Assembly: GCA_050250915.1 (NCBI GenBank)
Contig: JBFWNT010000016.1
Span: 1 to 64,000, forward strand
Direction of reading: 5' to 3'
DNA: 64,000 nt
Source of the DNA: Miltoncostaea sp050250915
GTDB lineage: Bacteria; Actinomycetota; Thermoleophilia; Miltoncostaeales; Miltoncostaeaceae
Positions 47,570 to 55,640 of the stretch are shown one piece after another. The position numbers and the translations under genes are program-made. Numbering within the stretch: position 1 is the first letter of the stretch; the number at the start of each line of letters is the position of its first letter. The notes under the pieces are model-generated. The model saw nothing but the letters and a program-made list of their open reading frames with translations. It did not search any database and was not told the origin of the DNA.

Positions 47570-47682
47570 CAGCCCTGCACCTGCTTGTGGCGGGCGTTCT
47601 GGCAGATCACGAGGAGCTTCCCGTGACGCTTGATCACGCGGCACTTCTCGCAGATGGGCTTGACCGATGCACGGACCTTCAC
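47569..47682 (-). CDS. rpmJ: 50S ribosomal protein bL36
   Basis: A 37-residue protein starting at GTG 47682 (MKVRASVKPICEKC) with GGAGG 9 bases upstream. Zinc ligands C11, C14, C27 and H32 are all present (C-plus form). It is the first gene after a promoter, and infA, which normally precedes it, is not here. Confidence 0.95.
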   Translation of the reverse strand: MKVRASVKPICEKCRVIKRHGKLLVICQNARHKQVQG

Positions 47683-47740
47683 GACTCGTCCCCTCCAGGG
47701 CGCGGGCATGCCCACGGGGCTGCCCCGCGAGCGACCCGGG

Positions 47741-47770
47741 ATGTTAGCACCCGGTGGGCGGGCCCGTCAG
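47741..47770 (-). promoter_or_regulatory. Putative promoter of the rpmJ-rpsM-rpsK-rpsD-rpoA-rplQ run
   Basis: On the minus strand CTGACG (47765-47770), 18-base spacer, TAACAT (47741-47746). The gap between map (47878) and rpmJ (47682) is 195 bases and holds no gene, so a separate promoter is expected. Confidence 0.5.
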
Positions 47771-47877
47771 CCGAGGATAGCCTGACGCAGTGAGCACCTG
47801 GCCGCACGTTCACGGCGCCACCCCATCCCGGCCTGGTCGCACGACGCACCCATCCGTTCGGACCGCGCGGCTCGGGC

Positions 47878-48663
47878 TCAGGCGATGGTGAGGATCCTCG
47901 GGCCGTCCGCGGTGATGGCCACGGTGTGCTCCCAGTGGGCGGAGAGGCTGCCGTCCCGGGTGGTGATGGTCCAGCCGTCCGCGCCGAGCACCACGTCGTG
48001 GCCGCCCGCGTTGACCATCGGCTCGATCGCGATGACCAGGCCCTCCACCAGCTCGGCGCCGGTGCCGGGGCGGCCGAAGTTGGGGACCTGGGGCTCCTCG
48101 TGCATGGACCGGCCGACGCCGTGGCCCACGAGGCTCTGGACCACCGAGAACCCGGCGGCCTCGACCTCCTGCTGCACGGCGGCGCCGATGTCGCCCACGC
48201 GGCCGCCGAGCCGGGCGGCGGCGATGCCGCGCTCCAGCGAGGCGCGGGTCACGTCGATGAGCTTGCGGCCGATCCTCGACACCTCGCCCACGGCGTGGGT
48301 GCGCGCCGCGTCGGACACCCAGCCGTCCAGGATGACGCCGGCGTCCAGGGCGAGCACATCGCCCTCCCGGAGGGCGTAGGGGCCGGGGATCCCGTGCACC
48401 ACCTCGTCGTTGACGGAGGCGCAGATCGACGCCGGATAGGGCGTCGGGCCCGGGTAGTCCTTGAACGCCGGGATGCCGCCGGCGCCGCGGATGAGCTCCT
48501 CGGCGATCTCGTCGAGGCGCTGCGTGGTCACGCCGGGGGCGATCTCCGCCTGGAGCGCCTCGTGGGTCCGGAACAGCACGGCGCCGGACGCGGCCATCGC
48601 GTCGAGCTCGCCGGGCGTCTTCGGTATGGGCCCCCGCGGGCGCTGGGAGGCCGTCGCCACGGG
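47878..48663 (-). CDS. map: Type I methionine aminopeptidase
   Basis: A 261-residue M24 metallopeptidase from GTG 48663, 7 bases after adk. Metal ligands: LALDAGVILDGWVSDAA (two Asp), GHGVGRSMHEEP (His), IAIEPMV (Glu) and HWEHTVAI (Glu). The first 16 residues are a basic/Pro-rich extension. Removes N-terminal Met co-translationally. Confidence 0.96.
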   Translation of the reverse strand, partial: PVATASQRPRGPIPKTPGELDAMAASGAVLFRTHEALQAEIAPGVTTQRLDEIAEELIRGAGGIPAFKDYPGPTPYPASICASVNDEVVHGIPGPYALREGDVLALDAGVILDGWVSDAARTHAVGEVSRIGRKLIDVTRASLERGIAAARLGGRVGDIGAAVQQEVEAAGFSVVQSLVGHGVGRSMHEEPQVPNFGRPGTGAELVEGLVIAIEPMVNAGGHDVVLGADGWTITTRDGSLSAHWEHTVAITADGPRILTIA

Positions 48664-48670
48664 CTTGGCC

Positions 48671-49336
48671 CTAGGTCCCCGGCGCCGACGGGATGTGCGC
48701 GACGATCTGATCATGCACCTCGTCCGGTGAGCGTTCGCCGTCGACCTCGCTCAGGAGGCCGCGGGAGCGGTAGTAGTCGATGAGCGGTGCGGTCTGGGCA
48801 TCGTAGACCGACAGCCGGTTCTCGACCGTCTCCGGGCGGTCGTCCTCACGCTGGTACAGATCGCATGTCTCGCCGCCGGACCCCTTCGGGCACGGGTCGC
48901 CCGGGTACGGGTTGAACACCTCGTGGAAGGAGCGGCCGCAGCGGCGGCAGATCCAGCGGCCGGCGAGGCGGCGGACCAGCTCCGCGCGCGACACGGCGAT
49001 GGAGACGACGGCGTCGAGCGGCAGGCCGAGGTCGGCGAGCATGCGGTCGAGCGCGTCGGCCTGGGGCACGGAGCGCGGGAAGCCGTCCAGCAGGAAGCCG
49101 CCGACGTCGGGGGCGGAGATCTTCTCGCGGATCATCCCGACCACCACCGCGTCCGGCACCAGCTCGCCGGCGTCCATGTACCGCTTCGCCTCGCGCCCCA
49201 GGTCGCTGCCCTCCGCGACGGCCGCGCGGAGCAGGTCTCCGGTGGAGAGGTGCAGCAGGCCGAACTCGTCGCGGAGCCGCTCGGCCTGCGTCCCCTTCCC
49301 GGCGCCGGGGGGGCCGAGCAGGATGAGGCGGGCTAT
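48671..49336 (-). CDS. adk: Adenylate kinase with probable ATA start
   Basis: A 221-residue adenylate kinase. The sequence before the P-loop reads ARLILLGPPGAGKGTQAERL, and the only sensible initiator is ATA 49336, directly before GCC CGC CTC. No ATG/GTG/TTG occurs nearby in frame; the next ATG lies well past the P-loop. ATA overlaps the secY stop as ATAG, and GAAGGG lies 8 bases upstream. NMP-binding GFLLDGFPRSVPQA and a zinc-type LID with CRRC and a later CPKGSGGETC are intact. The secY-adk-map order is conserved in bacteria. Confidence 0.93.
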   Translation of the reverse strand: MARLILLGPPGAGKGTQAERLRDEFGLLHLSTGDLLRAAVAEGSDLGREAKRYMDAGELVPDAVVVGMIREKISAPDVGGFLLDGFPRSVPQADALDRMLADLGLPLDAVVSIAVSRAELVRRLAGRWICRRCGRSFHEVFNPYPGDPCPKGSGGETCDLYQREDDRPETVENRLSVYDAQTAPLIDYYRSRGLLSEVDGERSPDEVHDQIVAHIPSAPGT

Positions 49337-50595
49337 TTCAGGAACCCTTCGTAGGAGCGCATCATCAGCTGGGCCTCCATCTGGCGCATCGTGTCGAGGG
49401 CGACGCCCACGACGATCAGGATCGAGGTGCCACCGAGGACCCCGAAGAACACGTTGGAATCCGGCAGGTAGCGGAACACGATGTTCGGCAGCTCGGCGAT
49501 GATCGCCAGGTAGATGGCGCCGGGCAGCGTCAGGCGCGTCAGCACGCGGTCGAGGTAGACGGCCGTCGGCCGGCCCGGTCTGACGCCGGGGATGAAGCCG
49601 CCGTACTTCTTCAGGTTGTCGGCCTGCTCCACCGGGTTGAACTGCACCGCGGTGTAGAAGTACGTGAAGAGGATGATGAGCAGCGCCTCGAAGATGATGT
49701 AGTACCAGGACCCCGGCGCCAGGAAGTCGGAGACGTTCTGGAAGAAGGAGTTCTGGCCCGCGAGCTCGGCCAGGGTCGGCGGCAGGATGACCACCGACGA
49801 GGCGAAGATCACCGGGATCACGCCGGCCATGTTCACGCGCAGCGGCATGTAGGTGGTGCCGCCCGAGGTCATGCGACGCCCGACCACGCGCTTCGCGTAC
49901 TGGATCGGGATGCGGCGCTGGCCCTCGTTGATGAACACCACGCCGATCACGACGGCCAGGGCGATCAGCAGGATCAGCACCTGCGACACCGGCGGCAGCG
50001 TGAGCCAGCCGTCCACCGCGTCGGGGACCGACGAGACGATGCTGGCGAAGATCAGCAGCGAGATGCCGTTGCCCACGCCGCGCTGGGTGATGAGCTCGCC
50101 GAGCCACATCAGCAGCACCGTGCCCGCCGTCACCGAGATGACGATCAGGTAGAAGCGGCCCGGGCTGAAGTCCGGCAGCGCGTCCTGCGACTTGAAGTAC
50201 AGGACGTATGCCATCGACTGCAGCAGAGCGAGCACCACGGTGAAGTAGCGCGTGTACTGCGTGATCTTCTGCTGCCCGCTCTCACCCTCCTTCTGGAGGG
50301 CCTCGAGCCGCGGGATCACCACGGTCATCAGCTGCAGGATGATGCTCGCCGTGATGTACGGCATGATCCCCAGCGCGAAGACCGCGAACCGGGTGAGCGC
50401 GCCGCCGGCGAACAGGTTCAGGAAGTCGAGCAGCCGGCTCCCGCGCTGGTCGATCGCCTGCTGGAGCGCGTCCAGGTCGATGCCCGGGACCGGCACGTAC
50501 GAGCCGAACCGGTACACGGCCAGGATGAACGCCGTGAAGAGGAGCTTCTTGCGGAGGTCCGGCGACCGGAGCGCCGTGAGGATCGTCTTGAGCAT
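49333..50595 (-). CDS. secY: Preprotein translocase subunit SecY
   Basis: A 420-residue, ten-helix channel protein starting MLKTILTALRSPDLRKKL. The plug/first periplasmic segment (YVPVPGIDL), GGALTRFAVFALGIMPYITA and KYGGFIPGVRPGRPTAVYLD (cytosolic loop contacting the ribosome/SecA) are conserved. It follows rplO by 15 bases. Confidence 0.98.
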   Translation of the reverse strand: MLKTILTALRSPDLRKKLLFTAFILAVYRFGSYVPVPGIDLDALQQAIDQRGSRLLDFLNLFAGGALTRFAVFALGIMPYITASIILQLMTVVIPRLEALQKEGESGQQKITQYTRYFTVVLALLQSMAYVLYFKSQDALPDFSPGRFYLIVISVTAGTVLLMWLGELITQRGVGNGISLLIFASIVSSVPDAVDGWLTLPPVSQVLILLIALAVVIGVVFINEGQRRIPIQYAKRVVGRRMTSGGTTYMPLRVNMAGVIPVIFASSVVILPPTLAELAGQNSFFQNVSDFLAPGSWYYIIFEALLIILFTYFYTAVQFNPVEQADNLKKYGGFIPGVRPGRPTAVYLDRVLTRLTLPGAIYLAIIAELPNIVFRYLPDSNVFFGVLGGTSILIVVGVALDTMRQMEAQLMMRSYEGFLK

Positions 50596-50610
50596 CCGCT
50601 CAGACCGCTC

Positions 50611-51150
50611 CTAAGCCTCGGTGGTCGTCGCCTCGCCGAGCAGCTCCACGGTGCCACCGGCGGCCTCGATCTTCGCGCGGGCGGCGGCCGAGATCGCCTC
50701 GACGCGGACCGTCAGGGCGCGGTCGATCTCGCCGCCGGCGAGGATCTTCACGGGCCAGGCGCGGTTCGCGTTGTTCTTCACGAGCCCCTTCGCCGCGAGC
50801 GCCTCGAGGTCCACGGTCGCGCCGGCGTCGAAGACGCTGAGGGCGCCGACGTTGACCGGCACCGAGTGGGTGCGGAACGGGCCCATGGGCATCGACATCT
50901 TGCGGTTGGAGCCGCGGAGCTTGCCCTGCTGCATGTACATGGGCATCTGGCCGCCGGCGTAGCCCTCGCGGACGCCGCCGCCGGAGCGCGCGCCGAGGCC
51001 CTTCTGGCCGCGGCCGGCGGTCTTGCCGGTGCCGGAGCCGATCCCGCGGCCCACGCGCTTGCGCGCGCGCTTGGCGCCCGGGCGGGGCGACAGCTTGTCG
51101 AGGCTGATGTCCTCGGCGGCGGTCTCGGGGATGTCGGGGCGCTCAGCCAT
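50611..51150 (-). CDS. rplO: 50S ribosomal protein uL15
   Basis: A 179-residue uL15 with an acidic N-terminal extension (about 20 residues) before KLSPRPGAKRARKRVGRGIG. GQKGLGARSGGGVREGYAGG is the family core. Overlaps rpmD by eight bases. Confidence 0.97.
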   Translation of the reverse strand: MAERPDIPETAAEDISLDKLSPRPGAKRARKRVGRGIGSGTGKTAGRGQKGLGARSGGGVREGYAGGQMPMYMQQGKLRGSNRKMSMPMGPFRTHSVPVNVGALSVFDAGATVDLEALAAKGLVKNNANRAWPVKILAGGEIDRALTVRVEAISAAARAKIEAAGGTVELLGEATTTEA

Positions 51151-51328
51151 CCTTCTTCTCCACGCGGACGAGCCAGGAGACCATGCGCAGCATGCCCTGG
51201 AGCTGGGGCGAGTCGTCGTGCTCGACGGTCTGGCCGATGCGGCGCAGGCCCAGCGCGCGGAGCGTGCCGCGGTGGCGCTGCTGCGTGCCGATCGACGAGC
51301 GGACCTGGGTCACGGCGAGGCGCGTCAC
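51143..51328 (-). CDS. rpmD: 50S ribosomal protein uL30
   Basis: A 61-residue uL30 with VTQVRSSIGTQQRHRGTLRAL and the LRRIGQTVEHDD turn. GTG start overlaps the rpsE stop. Confidence 0.96.
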   Translation of the reverse strand: MTRLAVTQVRSSIGTQQRHRGTLRALGLRRIGQTVEHDDSPQLQGMLRMVSWLVRVEKKDG

Positions 51329-51924
51329 GAGGCGGCCTCGGCGCCGGCGGCGACGGGCTCGGCGGCCTGGACGGGCTCGGTCGCGGGATCGCCCGAGCCG
51401 GACGGGATGCCGAGGACCTCGGCGACGGTCTTGTCGCGCAGCGCGGCGACCTCCTCGGGCCGGCGCAGCTCCTTGAGGCCCGCGACGGTCGCGGCCACCA
51501 GGTTCACCGGGTTGGAGGTGCCGAGCGACTTGCTCAGGATGTCGCGGATGCCCGCGAGCTCGAGCACGGCGCGCACGCCGCCGCCCGCGATCACGCCGGT
51601 GCCCTCGGAGGCCGGCTTCAGGAACACCTTGCCGGCGCCGGAGCGGCCCGTCACCTGGTGGGTGATGGTGGTCCGGTACTTGGGCACGCGGAACAGATTC
51701 TTCTTGGCGTCCTCGACGGCCTTCTGGATCGCCACGGGGACCTCCTTGGCCTTCCCGTGACCCACGCCGACGGTGTCCACCTCGTTGCCCACGACGACGA
51801 GCGCCGAGAACGAGAACCGCCGGCCGCCCTTGACGACCTTGGCGACGCGGTTCACCTGCACGACGCGCTCGTTGAGCTCGAGCCCGTCCGGGTTGATCTT
51901 CGCCCCTCGGCGTACCTCGGCCAC
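51325..51924 (-). CDS. rpsE: 30S ribosomal protein uS5
   Basis: A 199-residue uS5 from GTG 51924 behind GGGGAG. The dsRNA-binding N-terminal half (ERVVQVNRVAKVVKGGRRF) and the GTGVIAGGGVRAVLELAGI loop are conserved. The last about 25 residues are an Ala/Glu-rich extension. Confidence 0.97.
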   Translation of the reverse strand: MAEVRRGAKINPDGLELNERVVQVNRVAKVVKGGRRFSFSALVVVGNEVDTVGVGHGKAKEVPVAIQKAVEDAKKNLFRVPKYRTTITHQVTGRSGAGKVFLKPASEGTGVIAGGGVRAVLELAGIRDILSKSLGTSNPVNLVAATVAGLKELRRPEEVAALRDKTVAEVLGIPSGSGDPATEPVQAAEPVAAGAEAAS

Positions 51925-51937
51925 TACGTCACTCCCC

Positions 51938-52288
51938 CTAGAACTCGAGCCCGCCCTCGCGGGCCCCGTCGGCGAGCGACTTGACGCGCCCGTGGTACTT
52001 GTAGCCGCCCCGGTCGAACACGACCCGGGCGATGCCGGCCTGCTTCGCGCGCTCGGCCAGCAGCTTCCCGACCTCGCCGGCCGCCGGACCCTTGGCCAGG
52101 CCGCGCAGCGCCGCCTCGTGGGAGCCGGCCGCCGCGAGCGTGTGGCCGGCGCCGTCGTCGATGAGCTGGGCGTAGATCCGCTTGTTGGAGCGGGCGACGG
52201 CCAGGCGGGGGCGCTCGGCGCTGCCCACGACCTTGCCGCGGATCCTGCGGTGGCGCCGGAGGCGCGCATCCCTGGTGCTGAGGCTCAT
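51938..52288 (-). CDS. rplR: 50S ribosomal protein uL18
   Basis: A 116-residue uL18, 5S rRNA-binding: RHRRIRGKVVGSAERPRLAV, SNKRIYAQLIDD and FDRGGYKYHGRVKSLADGAR. Confidence 0.97.
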   Translation of the reverse strand: MSLSTRDARLRRHRRIRGKVVGSAERPRLAVARSNKRIYAQLIDDGAGHTLAAAGSHEAALRGLAKGPAAGEVGKLLAERAKQAGIARVVFDRGGYKYHGRVKSLADGAREGGLEF

Positions 52289-52818
52289 GCTCTCTTACCG
52301 ACCTTGCGACGAACGACCTCGCCCGCGTAGCGGACGCCCTTGCCCTTGTACGGCTCCGGCGGACGCGTCCCCCGGACCTGCGCAGCGATCTCGCCGACCA
52401 GCTGCTTGTCGATCCCCTTCACCACCACCTGGGTGGGGGCGGGGACCTCGAACTGGATCCCGTCGGGAGGATCGATGGTAACAGGGTGCGAGTAGCCGAC
52501 CGCCAGCTCCAGGGCCTGCCCCTTCATCTGGGCGCGGTAGCCGACGCCCTGGATCTCGAGGCGGCGCTCGAAGCCCGCGCTGACGCCCGTCACCAGGTTG
52601 GCGACGAGGCTCCGCGACAGGCCGTGCAGGGCCCGGTGCGGCCCGCGGTCGGTCGGCCGGGTCACGACGATCTGGCCGTCCTGCTCGGCGACCCGGATGG
52701 GCTCGACCACGGTGTGGGTGAGCTCCCCCCTGGGGCCCTTCACCCTGACCGTCTGGCCCGTGATGTCGACCGTCACCCCGTCGGGGATCGGGATCGGTGC
52801 GCGTCCGATGCGGCTCAT
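52285..52818 (-). CDS. rplF: 50S ribosomal protein uL6
   Basis: A 177-residue uL6 starting MSRIGRAPIPIPDGVTVDI; duplicated fold, ending PPEPYKGKGVRYAGEVVRRK. Stop overlaps rplR start. Confidence 0.98.
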   Translation of the reverse strand: MSRIGRAPIPIPDGVTVDITGQTVRVKGPRGELTHTVVEPIRVAEQDGQIVVTRPTDRGPHRALHGLSRSLVANLVTGVSAGFERRLEIQGVGYRAQMKGQALELAVGYSHPVTIDPPDGIQFEVPAPTQVVVKGIDKQLVGEIAAQVRGTRPPEPYKGKGVRYAGEVVRRKVGKRA

Positions 52819-52825
52819 TCGTCTC

Positions 52826-53221
52826 CTACCAGACCGAGCAGATCACTTCGCCGCCGATGCCTCGGCGGCGGGCCTCGTGACCGGTGATGACGCCCTGGGA
52901 GGTCGAGATCACGGCGACGCCCATGCCGCCCAGCACGCGCGGGATCGCCGTCTTGTCGACGTAGACGCGCCGGCCGGGCTTGGACACGCGCTCCAGGCCG
53001 CTGATGACGCGGCGCCGGTCGCTGCTGTACTTGAGGCGGATGACGAGATCCTGGCCGACCCGGCCCTCGCGCAGCTCGAAGTCGCTGATGTAGCCCTGGT
53101 CCTTGAGGACGCGGGCGACCTCGGTCTTGAGCCCGCTGGCGGGCATCTCGACCTGGTCGTGCAGGGCGGTGTTGGCGTTGCGGATGCGGGTGAGCATGTC
53201 CGCGATGGGGTCGGTCATCAT
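52826..53221 (-). CDS. rpsH: 30S ribosomal protein uS8
   Basis: A 131-residue uS8 (MTDPIADMLTRIRNA; tandem ATGs at 53221 and 53218). The C-terminal VISTSQGVITGHEARRRG is diagnostic. Confidence 0.98.
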   Translation of the reverse strand: MMTDPIADMLTRIRNANTALHDQVEMPASGLKTEVARVLKDQGYISDFELREGRVGQDLVIRLKYSSDRRRVISGLERVSKPGRRVYVDKTAIPRVLGGMGVAVISTSQGVITGHEARRRGIGGEVICSVW

Positions 53222-53234
53222 CGGCGCGTCCCCC

Positions 53235-53420
53235 CTACCAGCTGCTCTTGGTCATGCCGGGGATGACGCCGGCGTGCGCCGACTGGCGCAGGCACACGCG
53301 GCACAGCCCGAACTTGCGGAACACCGCGCGGGGGCGGCCGCAGGCGTGGCAGCGCGTGTACTGCTGCGTCTTGTACTTGGGGGTGCGGGAGGCCTTCACC
53401 CGCAGACTGGTCTTCGCCAC
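53235..53420 (-). CDS. rpsN: 30S ribosomal protein uS14, zinc type
   Basis: A 61-residue type Z uS14 from GTG 53420 with zinc cysteines C24, C27, C40 and C43 and the ending GVIPGMTKSSW. Confidence 0.97.
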   Translation of the reverse strand: MAKTSLRVKASRTPKYKTQQYTRCHACGRPRAVFRKFGLCRVCLRQSAHAGVIPGMTKSSW

Positions 53421-53428
53421 GTCTCTCC

Positions 53429-54076
53429 TTACCTGCGTCCGCGGCCGCGGCCGCCGTACTTGCGCTGCTTCTTGCGCCGGCGGGCCGCCAGCTCGTCGGA
53501 CGAGTAGCCCTCGGCGCGGAACGGCATGCCGAGGTGGCGGAGGAGGGCGCGGCCCTCCTCGTCGGTGCCCGCCGTGGTCGTGATGGTCACGTTGAGCCCG
53601 CGCACCGCGTCGACGCGGTCGTAGTCGATCTCCGGGAAGATCGTCTGCTCCCGCAGGCCCAGGTTGTAGTTGCCACGGCCGTCGAAGCCGTCCGGGTTGA
53701 TGCCGCGGAAGTCGCGGATCCGCGGGAGCGCGACCGACTGGAGCCGGTCGAGGAACTCCCACATGCGGTTGCCGCGGAGCGTGACCTTGCAGCCGATCGC
53801 CATGCCCTCGCGCAGCTTGAACTGGGCGATCGACTTGCGGGCGCGGGTGATCGCCGGGCGCTGCCCCGCGATGATCCCGAGCTGCTCCACGGCCTCGTCG
53901 AGCGCCTTGCTGTTCTGCTTGGCCTCGCCGACGCCCATGCTGAGCGTGATCTTCTCCAGGCGCGGGTGCTCCATGGGGGACCGGTACCCGAACTCCTCCT
54001 GGAGCTTCGGGCGGATCTGGTCCTCGTAGGTGTCGCGCAGTCGCGCCCGGGCGGGCGCCGTCGTCTCGGTGCTCAT
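53429..54076 (-). CDS. rplE: 50S ribosomal protein uL5
   Basis: A 215-residue uL5. LEKITLSMGVGEA and GLNVTITTTAGTDEEGRALL are conserved. After the usual end (LGMPFR) it carries an extra tail with a strongly basic end (RRRKKQRKYGGRGRGRR), absent from most uL5 proteins and possibly an extra rRNA contact. TGATG overlap with rplX. Confidence 0.97.
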   Translation of the reverse strand: MSTETTAPARARLRDTYEDQIRPKLQEEFGYRSPMEHPRLEKITLSMGVGEAKQNSKALDEAVEQLGIIAGQRPAITRARKSIAQFKLREGMAIGCKVTLRGNRMWEFLDRLQSVALPRIRDFRGINPDGFDGRGNYNLGLREQTIFPEIDYDRVDAVRGLNVTITTTAGTDEEGRALLRHLGMPFRAEGYSSDELAARRRKKQRKYGGRGRGRR

Positions 54077-54390
54077 CAGTCCAGCTTCTCCCCCGAGCGT
54101 GCGGACACGCGCGTCCGGACGCCGTCGATCTCCTGGATCCGCACCCGGGTCGCCCGCCCGTCCTTCGGGTCGATGTGGGCGACGTTGGACAGATGGATCG
54201 GCCCGGGCTTCTCGATCACCCCGCCCGGCTCGTTCGGCGGCCGGGGCTTGGTGTGACGCTTGATCATGTTGAGGCCCTCGACCAGGACGCGCCCCTCCTT
54301 GGGGCGGACCTCGAGGACGACGCCGGTCTTGCCCTTGTCCTTGCCGGACAGGAGCACCACGCGGTCGCCGGTGCGGATGCGGGCGGGCAT
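54076..54390 (-). CDS. rplX: 50S ribosomal protein uL24
   Basis: A 104-residue uL24 with the KOW motif GDRVVLLSGKDKGKTGVV and GLNMIKRHTKPRP. TGATG overlaps on both sides. Confidence 0.97.
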   Translation of the reverse strand: MPARIRTGDRVVLLSGKDKGKTGVVLEVRPKEGRVLVEGLNMIKRHTKPRPPNEPGGVIEKPGPIHLSNVAHIDPKDGRATRVRIQEIDGVRTRVSARSGEKLD

Positions 54391-54758
54391 CAGAGGACCT
54401 CCGGCGCCAGGCTGACGATCTTCATGAAGTTCTTCTCCCGCAGCTCGCGGGCGACCGGGCCGAAGATGCGCGTCCCGCGCGGGTTCTGGGCGTTGTCGAT
54501 GATGACGGCGGCGTTCTCGTCGAAGGCGATGAACGTGCCGTCGTCGCGCCCGTGCTCCTTCTTGGTGCGCACGACGACGGCGCGGACGACGTCGCCCTTC
54601 TTGATGGCGCCGTTCGGCACGGCCTGCTTGACCGTGCCCACGATGATGTCGCCCACCGTCGCGGAGCGGCGCCGCGACCCGCCCATGATGCGGATGCACA
54701 GCAGCTCGCGGGCGCCGGTGTTGTCGGCGACGCGCAGGCGTGTCTCGACCTGGATCAC
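54390..54758 (-). CDS. rplN: 50S ribosomal protein uL14
   Basis: A 122-residue uL14 from GTG 54758 (MIQVETRLRVADNTGARELL), which shares one base with the rpsQ stop (TAGTG). Central GDIIVGTVKQAVPNGAIKKGD is typical. Confidence 0.98.
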   Translation of the reverse strand: MIQVETRLRVADNTGARELLCIRIMGGSRRRSATVGDIIVGTVKQAVPNGAIKKGDVVRAVVVRTKKEHGRDDGTFIAFDENAAVIIDNAQNPRGTRIFGPVARELREKNFMKIVSLAPEVL

Positions 54759-55036
54759 TAGCGGGCCCTCTCCAGGATCTCGGCCAGGCGCCAGCGCTTC
54801 TGCTTGGACAGCGGGCGGCACTCGACGATGCGCACGAAGTCGCCCTCGTTCGCCTCGTTGCGCTCGTCGTGGGCGTGGAGCTTGGACGAGCTGCGCACGG
54901 TCTTGCCGTACACGGGGTGCGCACGGGAGGTCTCGAGCAGCACGGTGATGGTCTTGTCGCGGCCGGCCGACACCACGACCCCCTGACGGGTCTTGCGGCC
55001 GGCGACCGACTCCTGGGGCGTGCGGACGGCGCTCAT
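54758..55036 (-). CDS. rpsQ: 30S ribosomal protein uS17
   Basis: A 92-residue uS17 with RQGVVVSAGRDKTITVLLET and the conserved VRIVECRPLSKQKRWRL. Confidence 0.97.
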   Translation of the reverse strand: MSAVRTPQESVAGRKTRQGVVVSAGRDKTITVLLETSRAHPVYGKTVRSSSKLHAHDERNEANEGDFVRIVECRPLSKQKRWRLAEILERAR

Positions 55037-55227
55037 CGGGTCAGCTCCCGCTCGCGGGCGACGGTCAGCAGTTGCGCGATCTCGCGCCGGCGGATGCCCA
55101 GCTCCGAGGTGCGCTCGAGGGCGCCCGAGGCGTGCTGGAAGCGCAGGTTGAAGTGGGCCTCGCGGGCCTCCTCCAGCGCGCGCGCCAGCTCGTCGTCGGT
55201 CATGTCACGGATCTCGGTGGTCTTCAT
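55033..55227 (-). CDS. rpmC: 50S ribosomal protein uL29
   Basis: A 64-residue uL29 helical hairpin starting MKTTEIRDMTDDELARAL, with HFNLRFQHASGALE. Coupled to rplP by TGATG. Confidence 0.96.
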   Translation of the reverse strand: MKTTEIRDMTDDELARALEEAREAHFNLRFQHASGALERTSELGIRRREIAQLLTVARERELTR

Positions 55228-55640
55228 CAGCCGTCCTCGCGCGTCACGAACTTGCACTTCACGGGGAGCTTGTTGGCGGCGAGGCGCATGGCGTCGCGGG
55301 CCAGCGGCTCCGGCACGCCGGACAGCTCGAACATGATGCGGCCGGGCTTCACCACGGCAACCCAGCCCTCGGGCGAGCCCTTGCCCGAGCCCATGCGGGT
55401 CTCGGCCGGCTTCTTGGTGACCGGCAGCTGCGGGAAGATGTTGATCCAGACCTTGCCGCCACGCTTGATGCGGCGGGTCATGGCGATACGGGCGGCCTCG
55501 ATCTGGCGGTTCGTGATCCACGCCGGCTCGAGCGCCTTCAGGCCGAACTCGCCGAAGTGGACGACGTGGTTGCCCCGCGAGAGGCCCTCACGGCGACCGC
55601 GATGGTGCTTGCGGTGCTTGGTGCGCTTGGGCATCAACAT
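55227..55640 (-). CDS. rplP: 50S ribosomal protein uL16
   Basis: A 137-residue uL16 starting MLMPKRTKHRKHHRGRR; KGSPEGWVAVVKPGRIMFEL is the conserved tRNA-site loop. Coupled to rpsC by TGATG. Confidence 0.98.
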   Translation of the reverse strand: MLMPKRTKHRKHHRGRREGLSRGNHVVHFGEFGLKALEPAWITNRQIEAARIAMTRRIKRGGKVWINIFPQLPVTKKPAETRMGSGKGSPEGWVAVVKPGRIMFELSGVPEPLARDAMRLAANKLPVKCKFVTREDG

